This document shows, piece after piece, positions 1-5,702 of a stretch of DNA of 5,702 nucleotides (its first letter is position 1; each line of letters starts with the position of its first letter). Under the pieces are notes generated by a model that did no database searches, had not been told where the DNA came from, and worked only from the letters and a program-made list of their open reading frames with translations. Position numbers and translations under genes: made by a program. Origin of the DNA: Desulfobacterales bacterium (lineage in GTDB: Bacteria > Desulfobacterota > Desulfobacteria > Desulfobacterales > Desulfobacteraceae). The DNA lies in contig JAKSBM010000925.1 in NCBI GenBank assembly GCA_022361135.1, positions 1 to 5,702 on the forward strand, written 5' to 3'.

Positions 1-2549
1 TCCACCTGGATGGCGCCCTTGTGGCCCTTGATGATGCCGTGGACCACGGAAAGGCCCAGGCCGGTGCCCACATCCTTGTCCTTGGTGGTGAAAAAGGGAT
101 CAAAGATATTATCCATGATCTCCGGCGGGATTCCCGGGCCGGTGTCGGCAATGGTCAGCCTTAAAAAATCTCCAGGTTCAATGTTCAGAAGCTGGGCATC
201 CCCGGGCGCCAGGGCTACGGTTTCCAGGGAAAGGAAGAATTCACCGCCCCCCTGTTCCATGGCCTGGAAGGCATTGGTGCACAGGTTCATGATGATTTGG
301 CTGATCTGGGTGGGATCCCCCAGGCAGGGGGCGGGATGGGGGCTGATCCGGGTATGGACCTGGATGTTGCCGGGCAGGGAGGTCTGGATAAGGCCCAGGG
401 CTTCCTCCACCACTTCCCCCAGATCCATGGGACGGAATTCATGGGCCGATGGACGGCTGAAGGAGAGGATCTGTTTCACCAGGTTGGAGCCCCTTGCACC
501 GGCCTTGAGCACCCGGATCAGGTCCTTGCGGGTGATGGATTCCGGATCCACGTCCTCCAGGGCCAACTCCGTGGAATTGATGATGGAGGTCAGGATGTTG
601 TTGAAATCATGGGCAATGCCGCCGGAGAGGATGCCCAGGGCTTCCATTTTCTGGGACTGGCGTAGTTGCTTTTCCAGGTTGACCTTCTGGGTGATGTCCT
701 CGGCCGTGCTCAATATGCCCGTGGTTTTTCCCCGGGTATCGTGGAGGGGGATTTTGTTGATTTCCAGCCAGATGGTGTCGCTGCCCAAACTTTGGAAATC
801 CCACTTGAGTCGGTATCTGGGGATGTTGGACCGGATTACGGCCAGATTGGTGTCAATGGCCCGTTGGGCGTCCTGGCCAATGCCCAGGAGGTTGTAATCC
901 TTTTTGCCGATGATGTCCTCGGCCCGATTGATTTTAAAGAAGGAGAGAAAGCTTTTGTTCACCTCCATGAAGCGCATGTCCTGGTCCTGCCAGAAGACCA
1001 GCTGGGGGATGTTGTCCAGGATGTGGCGCAGCTTTTCCCGGGATTCCCATACGGCCATTTCCGCCTTTTTCCGTTGGCTGATGTCCTCGCAGATGCATTC
1101 GATGACCTGGTGTTTCCAGCCGGAATAGAAGACGGTTTTGGCCGTGACCGAGGCCCATCGGATCTCTTTTTTCACCGTGTAAAATTCAAGCTCAAAGCCG
1201 GAGACTTCTTTGCCTTTAATGATCATCTCCAGGAGTTCCCGGCGTTTGTCCCGTGAAACGAAGATGTTCTGCAGCTTTTTATTCTGCTCCATGAAGCGTT
1301 CTTCCGAGGCATAGCCGAACATTTTGGCAAAGGCCGGGTTCATCTCAAGGATGGCCCCGGCCGGATCCACAATGACAATGCCCTTGCCCGCATGCTTGAA
1401 AATATCCCGGTATTTTTTTTCGGTCCGGCGCAGGGAATCCTCCACCCGCTTGCGTTTGATGATGTTGAGCACCAGGAAGAAGAGGGTGCCGGACAAAAGT
1501 ACAAAGGCAATGCTCAAGCCCCAGACCAGCCGTTTGTCCAGTTCGTAAAATCGATGGGGTTGGTTGATGATCCGACTGTCACGGGGCAGGGCTGTTTTTT
1601 TGATCTTGAACCGTTTCAGCTCGTTGTAATCAAAGATATAGTTTGCCGCCATGCGGGTGACCACGGGGATTTTCCGGACAGGTTCTCCCGAGAGAATTTT
1701 TAGGGTCATCTCGGCGGCCCGTTGGCCGTGCTCAAAGCCTGCGGCCAGTTTTCCCCCCACCAGCCCAGCCCCCAGGAAAAAATCCCAGGAACTGTAAATG
1801 GGCAACCCCGTTGTCTGGGAAACCCGGGCCAGGATGTCCCAGGAGGAGAGAAATTTTTGGTCCAATTTTTCGTAAAAGGGGATGAAGAAAATCAGGGTTT
1901 CCGGCCCGGCCGCCTTGAGGTGGCGGATCAATTGGTCGGTGTTGAGCCGGGTCATGAACTGGATGTCGAAGTCGATGGATTCACGATGGATGGTGTCCTT
2001 GATCTGGCGGACAATGGCCCGGCTGGTCAGGGAGGTGTTCCCCACCACCACCATGCGTCGGCTTTTGGGGTGGAGGCGCCGGGCTAATTCCAGGTTCTCC
2101 TTGAATTCCACGGATTCGGCAATGCCCGTGATCCGGGGCTGGTTTTCGATGATTTCCGGGGTGAAATTGTTTACCCCGCAGAAGACCAGGGGCACCCCGG
2201 GGAAGAGGCGGTGCCGGTATTTGAGCATGAAATCAAAGGCCGTGTTGTCGGAAACCACGATGGCCTGGAATCGGGTCTCCCGGTATTTGTGGGCATAATA
2301 ATTAAGGAGGATGGCCTCGGTGTGGGCATCGTAATGGCGTTTGGAGTCCATGTATTCGATGCGCAGATCCACGGGGTGTCCCCCCTCCTGGATGTGGGAG
2401 CGGACCCCGGCCAGGATGGAATCGGACCAGCGATACCCGTTTTCATAGGAGTTGAGGAAGAGGACGTTCTGCTTTTCCACGGCCTGGATGGGCATAGCCG
2501 TGGCCGTGAATATCAACAGGGTTAAAAATAATCGGGGGATGAATCCCAT
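1..2549 (-). CDS. Membrane sensor histidine kinase with periplasmic ABC substrate-binding-like domain and two PAS domains (3' end cut by window)
   Basis: The reading frame stays open from an ATG at 2549 to the left edge (849 codons, C-terminus missing). AAGGA at 2560-2556 sits 6 nt before this ATG, which supports the start. Residues 1-23 look like a signal peptide ending in IQA. Residues ~26-325 ([18 protein letters not shown] near the start) resemble the ABC_sub_bind periplasmic-binding fold used as a sensor. One transmembrane helix lies at ~341-364, followed by KRKR. PAS domains lie at ~380-495 and ~506-620. The HisKA H-box is [10 protein letters not shown] with phospho-accepting His647. 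The HATPase has an N-box (N755, N759), G1 DTGPGIP (from D802), F-box IFDPFFTTK (~815-823) and G2 GTGLGLS (from G828), so all catalytic motifs are present. The HDFNN type is common in kinases paired with sigma-54 activators. A C-terminal receiver domain or adjacent response regulator cannot be seen. The ligand is unknown. Divergent placement from a lactate operon suggests lactate or a related acid, which is inference. Confidence 0.93.
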   Translation of the reverse strand, partial: MGFIPRLFLTLLIFTATAMPIQAVEKQNVLFLNSYENGYRWSDSILAGVRSHIQEGGHPVDLRIEYMDSKRHYDAHTEAILLNYYAHKYRETRFQAIVVSDNTAFDFMLKYRHRLFPGVPLVFCGVNNFTPEIIENQPRITGIAESVEFKENLELARRLHPKSRRMVVVGNTSLTSRAIVRQIKDTIHRESIDFDIQFMTRLNTDQLIRHLKAAGPETLIFFIPFYEKLDQKFLSSWDILARVSQTTGLPIYSSWDFFLGAGLVGGKLAAGFEHGQRAAEMTLKILSGEPVRKIPVVTRMAANYIFDYNELKRFKIKKTALPRDSRIINQPHRFYELDKRLVWGLSIAFVLLSGTLFFLVLNIIKRKRVEDSLRRTEKKYRDIFKHAGKGIVIVDPAGAILEMNPAFAKMFGYASEERFMEQNKKLQNIFVSRDKRRELLEMIIKGKEVSGFELEFYTVKKEIRWASVTAKTVFYSGWKHQVIECICEDISQRKKAEMAVWESREKLRHILDNIPQLVFWQDQDMRFMEVNKSFLSFFKINRAEDIIGKKDYNLLGIGQDAQRAIDTNLAVIRSNIPRYRLKWDFQSLGSDTIWLEINKIPLHDTRGKTTGILSTAEDITQKVNLEKQLRQSQKMEALGILSGGIAHDFNNILTSIINSTELALEDVDPESITRKDLIRVLKAGARGSNLVKQILSFSRPSAHEFRPMDLGEVVEEALGLIQTSLPGNIQVHTRISPHPAPCLGDPTQISQIIMNLCTNAFQAMEQGGGEFFLSLETVALAPGDAQLLNIEPGDFLRLTIADTGPGIPPEIMDNIFDPFFTTKDKDVGTGLGLSVVHGIIKGHKGAIQV

Positions 2550-2634
2550 GGGCTGTCCTTATGGTCTTTGGGGGGTGGGTGTGAAATCGCCGGGGGCGTT
2601 TCCACAAATCAGGTCAAATGCCGGGTAATAATAG

Positions 2635-2647
2635 CGGTATTATACCG
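2635..2647. promoter_or_regulatory. Palindrome covering the kinase -10 box
   Basis: CGGTATTATACCG has perfect 6-bp arms around one central base and encloses the TATAAT of the kinase promoter. A repressor binding here would block the promoter. It could equally be a by-product of a -10 box flanked by GC-rich bases, since the symmetry does not extend beyond 13 bp. Confidence 0.3.
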
Positions 2648-2667
2648 GCTAATGCCTTAATTCTCAA
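2639..2667 (-). promoter_or_regulatory. Sigma-70-type promoter for the histidine kinase gene
   Basis: Read on the minus strand, TTGAGA (2667-2662) is followed by exactly 17 bases and then a perfect TATAAT (2644-2639). Transcription would begin near 2632, giving a leader of about 83 nt before the kinase ATG at 2549. The match is strong for a housekeeping promoter and suggests basal expression of the sensor. No start-site data are available. Confidence 0.65.
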
Positions 2668-2679
2668 TGGATTTGGCCA

Positions 2680-2695
2680 GTCCAAAAAATCAGAC
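2680..2695 (+). promoter_or_regulatory. Candidate regulator-binding dyad, site 1
   Basis: GTCCAAAAAATCAGAC is a GTC-N10-GAC dyad with an A-rich core. It matches the reverse complement of the site at 2761-2776 in 15 of 16 bases. Its centre is about 55 bp upstream of the predicted kinase start and about 200 bp upstream of the predicted sigma-54-type lctP start. One protein bound here could therefore influence both directions. The likely binder is the response regulator partnered with the kinase, which is inference. Confidence 0.45.
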
Positions 2696-2718
2696 ATCCC
2701 TTGGGAGCGCCCCATTTC

Positions 2719-2735
2719 GCCGGTGAAGCCGGTGA
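2719..2735. repeat. Short tandem repeat GCCGGTGA x2
   Basis: GCCGGTGA occurs at 2719-2726 and 2728-2735, separated by one A, between the two dyad sites. No function is evident. It may be a weak half-site pair or chance. Confidence 0.3.
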
Positions 2736-2760
2736 CGGGGAAATATAAAATTTTTCGCCA

Positions 2761-2776
2761 GTCCGATTTTTTGGAC
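2761..2776 (-). promoter_or_regulatory. Candidate regulator-binding dyad, site 2 (inverted copy of site 1)
   Basis: GTCCGATTTTTTGGAC on the plus strand has perfect GTCC/GGAC arms around an AT-rich core. Read on the minus strand it repeats site 1 with one mismatch. On the plus strand both sites also share CCAGTCC-N9-GACA (2677-2696 and 2758-2777), exactly 81 bp apart. Its centre is about 123 bp upstream of the predicted sigma-54-type start, a typical enhancer position. The arms could also form a cruciform or long-loop hairpin with site 1. Confidence 0.45.
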
Positions 2777-2847
2777 AAACCAGGGCGCAGGCCAGGGCTG
2801 TGAAAAAGGAGTGGATTGGCAGAATCCCTTGCCCATAAACGGTTTTC

Positions 2848-2865
2848 GCCTCCTTTGCCTCCTTC
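2848..2865. repeat. Tandem 9-bp repeat with anti-Shine-Dalgarno sequence
   Basis: GCCTCCTTT (2848-2856) is followed directly by GCCTCCTTC (2857-2865), 8 of 9 bases identical. Each unit contains CCTCCT, a perfect complement of AGGAGG at 2924-2929, the lctP ribosome-binding site. Pairing is possible only in a transcript that begins upstream of 2848. A transcript from the promoter predicted just downstream would lack both units. Confidence 0.4.
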
Positions 2866-2882
2866 GGCACACTATTTGTAAT
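2854..2882 (+). promoter_or_regulatory. Alternative sigma-70-like promoter for lctP
   Basis: TTTGCC (2854-2859), 17 bases, then TGTAAT (2877-2882). The -10 matches 5 of 6 bases and the -35 only 3 of 6. It overlaps the sigma-54-like element, so at most one of the two readings need be right. The predicted start would be near 2889. Confidence 0.25.
2865..2880 (+). promoter_or_regulatory. Candidate sigma-54 (-24/-12) promoter for the lctP operon
   Basis: CGGCACACTATTTGTA compares with the consensus TGGCACG-N4-TTGCA. GGCAC and TTG match, and the GG (2866-2867) to G (2878) spacing is the required 10 bases. Mismatches are the first T, the G after GGCAC, and T in place of C at -12. The predicted start is near 2891, giving a 44-nt leader. 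The two dyad sites upstream fit enhancer placement. Against it, the -12 C is normally well conserved and an overlapping sigma-70-like reading exists. Confidence 0.42.
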
Positions 2883-2923
2883 TCAGGGACCAGAGCGTGA
2901 TTTTTTTGATCCATTGAAATTTT

Positions 2924-2930
2924 AGGAGGT
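2924..2930 (+). promoter_or_regulatory. Strong ribosome-binding site of lctP
   Basis: AGGAGGT is a full Shine-Dalgarno match, with AGGAGG ending 5 nt before the ATG at 2935. It fixes the lctP start and predicts efficient translation. Confidence 0.85.
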
Positions 2931-2934
2931 ATAC

Positions 2935-4623
2935 ATGTCTTTAGGAATTTTGGCATTCATCGCCATCATCCCCATCGCAATGGTCCTGATACTCATGGCT
3001 GGTTTTCGCTGGCCTGCAACCAAGGCCATGCCCCTGGCCTGGCTGGCCGGTGCCGCCATTGCCGCGGCCGTCTGGAAACTGCCCGCCGGTCTGGTGGCCG
3101 CATCCACACTCAGCGGCTTCGGCAGTGCCATTAATGTTTTGATCATTGTTTTCGGGGCCATCATCGTCCTGTATACCCTCCAGGAGAGCGGGGCCATGGA
3201 GACCATCTCCTACGGGTTCACCAATATCTCCCCGGACCGCCGGGTCCAGACCATCATCATTGCCTTTGTATTCGGGGCCTTCATCGAAGGCTCGGCCGGA
3301 TTCGGTACTCCGGCGGCCATTGCCGCTCCCCTGTTGCTGGGTTTGGGATTCCCGGCCCTGGCTGCGGTCTGCGTCTGCCTTATCCTTAACTCCGTGCCCG
3401 TGACATTCGGGGCCGTGGGAACCCCGGTCTGGTTTGGGATGAAAACCCTGAGAACCCCTGTTGAGGAAGCCATTGCCTCGGGGGCCGCGGATCTGGCCTC
3501 CTTTGATGTCTTTTTGAATCACATCGGCCAATGGTCGGCATTGATCCATTCCGTGGTGGCATTGGTGTTGCCCTTGTTCACGGTCTGTTTCCTTACCCGC
3601 TTTTTTGGAAAGAACCGGTCCTGGCGCGAAGGTTTGGCCGTGTGGAAGTTTGCCGTTTTTGCCTCCATTGCCTTTAGCCTGCCCTACCTTTTCATTGCCT
3701 ATGCCGTTGGCGTGGAATTCCCCGCCCTCATTGGCGGGCTGGTGGGGTTGCCTTTGACCATTGTGGCTGCCAAAAAAGGGCTGTTCCTGCCCAAGGAAAA
3801 CTGGGACTTTGCCCCCCGGTCCCAATGGGAAGCGGAATGGACCGGTGAAATCCAGGCCGGTTCCTCGGACCTCAAACCCCGCATGAGTCAGTTTGCCGCC
3901 TGGATGCCCTATGTCCTCATTGCCGGACTTCTGGTCCTCACCCGGGTCAGCTCCCTGCCATTCAAGGGCTGGGTGACCTCCTGGGTGATCTCCTTCCCCC
4001 ATATTTTGGGCTACGAGACTGTGAATTTTGCCATGAAGCCCCTCTACCTTCCCGGTGTCATCCCCTTTATGTTGGTGGCCCTGATCACGGTGGGGCTCCA
4101 TAAAATCCCCGGGCACAAGGTGAAGCGTGCCTGGAAGGATTCCTTTGTCCGCATGAAGAATCCCACCATTGCCATGTTCTTTGCCGTGGCTTTGGTGGAA
4201 ATTCTCAAACAATCGGCCAACAATCCCCTGGGGTATGCGTCCATGCCCTTGACCATGGCCGAGTTCATCGCTGGTATCTGTGGTCAGTCCTGGCCCATGT
4301 TTGCCTCCTATGTTGGAGCTTTGGGCTCCTTTATTACCGGGAGTTGCACCGTCTCCAACCTGCTCTTTGCCGATTTTCAGTACGGGGTGGCCTCCACCAT
4401 TGGGGTGAGCCATGAAATCATCGTTTCTCTCCAGGCCGTGGGCGGCGCCATGGGCAATATGATCTGCGTCCACAACATCGTTGCCGCATCGGCCACCGTT
4501 GGGCTGGTGGGCATGGAAGGAACCATCATCCGCCGGACCATGGGCCCCTTGATTGCCTATGGCATCCTGGCTGGTATCCTGGGCAGCCTGCTGGGCTTTG
4601 TGATTTTCCCGGGGCTTTTCTAA
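2935..4623 (+). CDS. lctP: L-lactate permease, LctP family
   Basis: Complete 562-residue protein, the usual length for the LctP/LldP family (Pfam Lactate_perm). This is a proton-coupled importer of lactate in the cytoplasmic membrane; related members also take glycolate. The sequence is hydrophobic throughout, with membrane segments from the N-terminus (~3-23, 31-47, 62-82, 104-118 and so on) and a last one near the C-terminus. Family-type conserved stretches are [16 protein letters not shown] (119-134), GAVGTPVW (159-166), [19 protein letters not shown] (464-482) and [12 protein letters not shown] (503-514). A hydrophilic loop lies at ~283-322 (from KENWDF to KPRMSQF). The start is set by a strong AGGAGGT. 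It is the first gene of an apparent operon with lutC and lutB downstream, which supports lactate as substrate. No truncation or frameshift is visible. The exact stereo-preference (D or L) cannot be read from sequence. Confidence 0.95.
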   Translation: MSLGILAFIAIIPIAMVLILMAGFRWPATKAMPLAWLAGAAIAAAVWKLPAGLVAASTLSGFGSAINVLIIVFGAIIVLYTLQESGAMETISYGFTNISPDRRVQTIIIAFVFGAFIEGSAGFGTPAAIAAPLLLGLGFPALAAVCVCLILNSVPVTFGAVGTPVWFGMKTLRTPVEEAIASGAADLASFDVFLNHIGQWSALIHSVVALVLPLFTVCFLTRFFGKNRSWREGLAVWKFAVFASIAFSLPYLFIAYAVGVEFPALIGGLVGLPLTIVAAKKGLFLPKENWDFAPRSQWEAEWTGEIQAGSSDLKPRMSQFAAWMPYVLIAGLLVLTRVSSLPFKGWVTSWVISFPHILGYETVNFAMKPLYLPGVIPFMLVALITVGLHKIPGHKVKRAWKDSFVRMKNPTIAMFFAVALVEILKQSANNPLGYASMPLTMAEFIAGICGQSWPMFASYVGALGSFITGSCTVSNLLFADFQYGVASTIGVSHEIIVSLQAVGGAMGNMICVHNIVAASATVGLVGMEGTIIRRTMGPLIAYGILAGILGSLLGFVIFPGLF

Positions 4624-4625
4624 TA

Positions 4626-4631
4626 AAGGAG
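4626..4631 (+). promoter_or_regulatory. Ribosome-binding site deciding the lutC start
   Basis: AAGGAG ends 5 nt before the ATG at 4637. An in-frame GTG at 4631 overlaps this motif and so cannot use it, which favours ATG 4637 and removes two residues from the longest possible frame. Confidence 0.7.
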
Positions 4632-4636
4632 TGATT

Positions 4637-5197
4637 ATGAACAACGTTGAAACCATGGATTTGACCCAGACCATGACGGAACGGGCGGAAAAGATCCAGG
4701 CCAAGGTCTCCCTGGTAAAGGATTTTGAAGAAATTTTCACCCATGCCCTGGCCGTGACAAAGGAACAGGGCGGGAAGACCCTAGCCGCACCCGGGTTGGA
4801 TCCGGCCGCAGAAGAACGACTGGCAATCCTCTGCACCGAGGCCGGCATTGAATTGCTGCGCCCCCCCCTTCGGGATCATTTGGAAAACATCCACACCGGG
4901 CTGACCCTGGCCGATTGGGGCGTGGCCGAAACCGGGACCCTGGTGGTGAATTCCGCAGACGAGGATCTGCGCATTGCCACCATGCTCAGCGAAACCCACG
5001 TGGCCATCCTGCCCAGATGGGCCATCCATCCGGATATGGATTCCCTGGCCGAACAAATGGATGGGATCCTCAAGGCGGATCCCGCCTATCTGGCCTTTAT
5101 TTCCGGCCCCAGCCGCACCGCCGACATTGAACGGGTGCTGGCCATCGGCGTCCACGGACCCCGGGAGCTTCACATCCTTATCATGGACCAGGAGTAA
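4637..5197 (+). CDS. lutC: LutC-like LUD-domain protein (lactate utilisation)
   Basis: Complete 186-residue protein of the LUD family (LutC/YkgG), close to the usual length. LutC acts with LutA and LutB in the cytoplasmic iron-sulfur system that oxidises lactate to pyruvate; its own biochemical role is not well settled. Visible family motifs are LTLADWGVAETGTLVV (core G95-L102), HVAILPRWAIHPDM, ISGPSRTADIE (155-165) and GVHGP (171-175). There are no cysteine clusters, as expected for this subunit. It begins 13 nt after the lctP stop and ends 5 nt before the next gene, so it is probably cotranscribed and translationally linked. The first ~35 residues are charged and helix-like, ahead of the LUD core. 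Subfamily assignment is firm; assignment to lactate rests on lctP next door. Confidence 0.9.
   Translation: MNNVETMDLTQTMTERAEKIQAKVSLVKDFEEIFTHALAVTKEQGGKTLAAPGLDPAAEERLAILCTEAGIELLRPPLRDHLENIHTGLTLADWGVAETGTLVVNSADEDLRIATMLSETHVAILPRWAIHPDMDSLAEQMDGILKADPAYLAFISGPSRTADIERVLAIGVHGPRELHILIMDQE
5190..5194 (+). promoter_or_regulatory. Ribosome-binding site for lutB inside the lutC end
   Basis: AGGAG lies in the last codons of lutC. Two in-frame ATGs follow, at 5197 (overlapping the lutC stop as TAATG, spacing 2 nt) and 5203 (spacing 8 nt). The spacing favours 5203, though the overlapping start remains possible by translational coupling. Confidence 0.6.
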
Positions 5198-5202
5198 TGA
5201 TC

Positions 5203-5702
5203 ATGGAACAGACACCAGACAATATCAAAGATTATCGGAAACAGATCAAGGCCACCCTGGATCGCAAATTCCTGGGCAAGACCCTGGGTAATTTCGCCAC
5301 CTCCTACAAGGCCTCCCGGGAAAATGCCTTTGACGGCATGGATCTGGAGGGCATGCGGTGCAGCATTGCCGCGGCCAAGGATGATGCCGTCACCGGCCTT
5401 GAAGAGTTGTTCCAGGAATTCAAGGCCCATGCCGAGGCCGCAGGCGTCAAGGTTCACCTGGCCGCCGACGCCCAGGAAGCCAACGAGATCATCGGGGCCA
5501 TTGCCCGGGAAAACGGGGCCAAAAAGGTCATCAAATCCAAGTCCATGACCTCGGAGGAAACCTTCCTCAACCGCCATCTGGAAAAGGAAAAGCTGGAGGT
5601 CACCGAAACCGACCTGGGGGAATGGATCATCCAATTGCGCAACGAAGGGCCGTCCCACATGGTCATGCCGGCCATCCATCTGTCCCGGTACGATGTGGGG
5701 GA
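5203..5702 (+). CDS. lutB: LutB/LldF-like lactate oxidation iron-sulfur protein, N-terminal part (cut by window)
   Basis: The first 166 residues are present and the frame is open at the right edge. The sequence carries the N-terminal LUD domain of LutB/LldF: KVIKSKSMTSEE (108-119), ETDLGEWIIQL (135-145), PSH (150-152) and PAIH (156-159). In the family this domain is followed by ferredoxin-type 4Fe-4S motifs that carry electrons from lactate oxidation; that part is beyond the window, so no cysteine clusters can be checked. Typical LutB is about 460-480 residues. In some sulfate reducers related proteins are longer through fusion to cysteine-rich (GlpC/LutA-like) domains, which cannot be judged here. 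The start at ATG 5203 is chosen from AGGAG 8 nt upstream; ATG 5197 would add two residues. It is the third gene of the lctP operon. Confidence 0.9.
   Translation, partial: MEQTPDNIKDYRKQIKATLDRKFLGKTLGNFATSYKASRENAFDGMDLEGMRCSIAAAKDDAVTGLEELFQEFKAHAEAAGVKVHLAADAQEANEIIGAIARENGAKKVIKSKSMTSEETFLNRHLEKEKLEVTETDLGEWIIQLRNEGPSHMVMPAIHLSRYDVG

Noticed and set aside
10..2525. Several plus-strand open frames across the left half
   Set aside because: They lie opposite the continuous kinase frame, which carries signal peptide, PAS, HisKA and HATPase motifs in order. Their translations show no recognisable domains.
2680..2776. The inverted pair as a transcription terminator, transposon ends or CRISPR repeats
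   Set aside because: The arms are 65 bp apart with no U-tract after a compact GC stem, there is no transposase or target duplication, and there are only two copies. Regulator-binding sites fit better.
2618..2803. 61-codon plus-strand open frame in the intergenic region
   Set aside because: No ribosome-binding site or recognisable protein features. It crosses both dyad sites and the kinase promoter.
2816..2843. TTGGCAG...TTGCC as another sigma-54 promoter
   Set aside because: There are 11 bases between GG and GC instead of the required 10, and this spacing is strict. The element at 2865-2880 has the correct spacing.
2664..2956. Short minus-strand open frames in the intergenic region, with AAGGAGG-like motifs on that strand
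   Set aside because: No domain-like sequence is present. The frames cover the candidate regulatory sites, and the AAGGAGG motifs are simply the complement of the CCTCCTT repeats.
2941..4848. Very long antisense open frame (635 codons) opposite lctP and the start of lutC
   Set aside because: Its translation is rich in Gly, His, Gln and Pro with no domain pattern, the typical mirror of a GC-biased coding strand. The sense strand encodes the clear LctP and LutC proteins.

Overview
The window looks like a lactate-utilisation locus from a Gram-negative, anaerobic, sulfate-reducer-like bacterium. The best guess is Desulfobacterota, Desulfobacterales-like. This is inferred from protein style and gene arrangement only (a large periplasmic-sensor PAS histidine kinase beside lctP-lut genes, moderately high GC); nothing in the window fixes the species.

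Layout. Bases 1-2549 (minus strand) encode most of a membrane-bound sensor histidine kinase. It has a signal peptide, a periplasmic ABC-type substrate-binding-protein-like domain, one transmembrane helix, two PAS domains, a HisKA domain with an HDFNN H-box, and an HATPase domain that runs off the left edge. Bases 2550-2934 are a 385-bp divergent control region. Bases 2935-4623 (plus strand) encode a complete LctP-family lactate permease. Bases 4637-5197 encode a complete LutC-like LUD-domain protein. Bases 5203-5702 encode the N-terminal 166 residues of a LutB/LldF-like protein cut by the right edge. The three plus-strand genes are 13 and 5 nt apart with no visible terminator, so they read as one operon.

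How the parts fit. LctP would import lactate (glycolate is possible in this family). The LutB/LutC proteins belong to the iron-sulfur lactate-oxidising system that converts lactate to pyruvate and passes electrons to the membrane. The divergent kinase is well placed to sense an extracellular ligand and control the operon through a response regulator not present here, perhaps just beyond the left edge. In Desulfovibrio, a histidine kinase/sigma-54 activator pair (LurR) controls an lctP-containing lactate operon, so a similar logic is plausible.

The most interesting part is the intergenic region. It holds two near-identical 16-bp dyad sites in opposite orientation (2680-2695 and 2761-2776). Downstream of them is a sigma-54-like -24/-12 element with correct spacing (GG at 2866, GT at 2878). 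In the other direction there is a good sigma-70-type promoter for the kinase (TTGAGA-17-TATAAT). The dyads lie about 120 and 200 bp upstream of the predicted lctP start, where enhancer sites for a sigma-54 activator are expected, and the left one lies about 55 bp upstream of the predicted kinase start. These regulatory calls are pattern readings, not measured sites.
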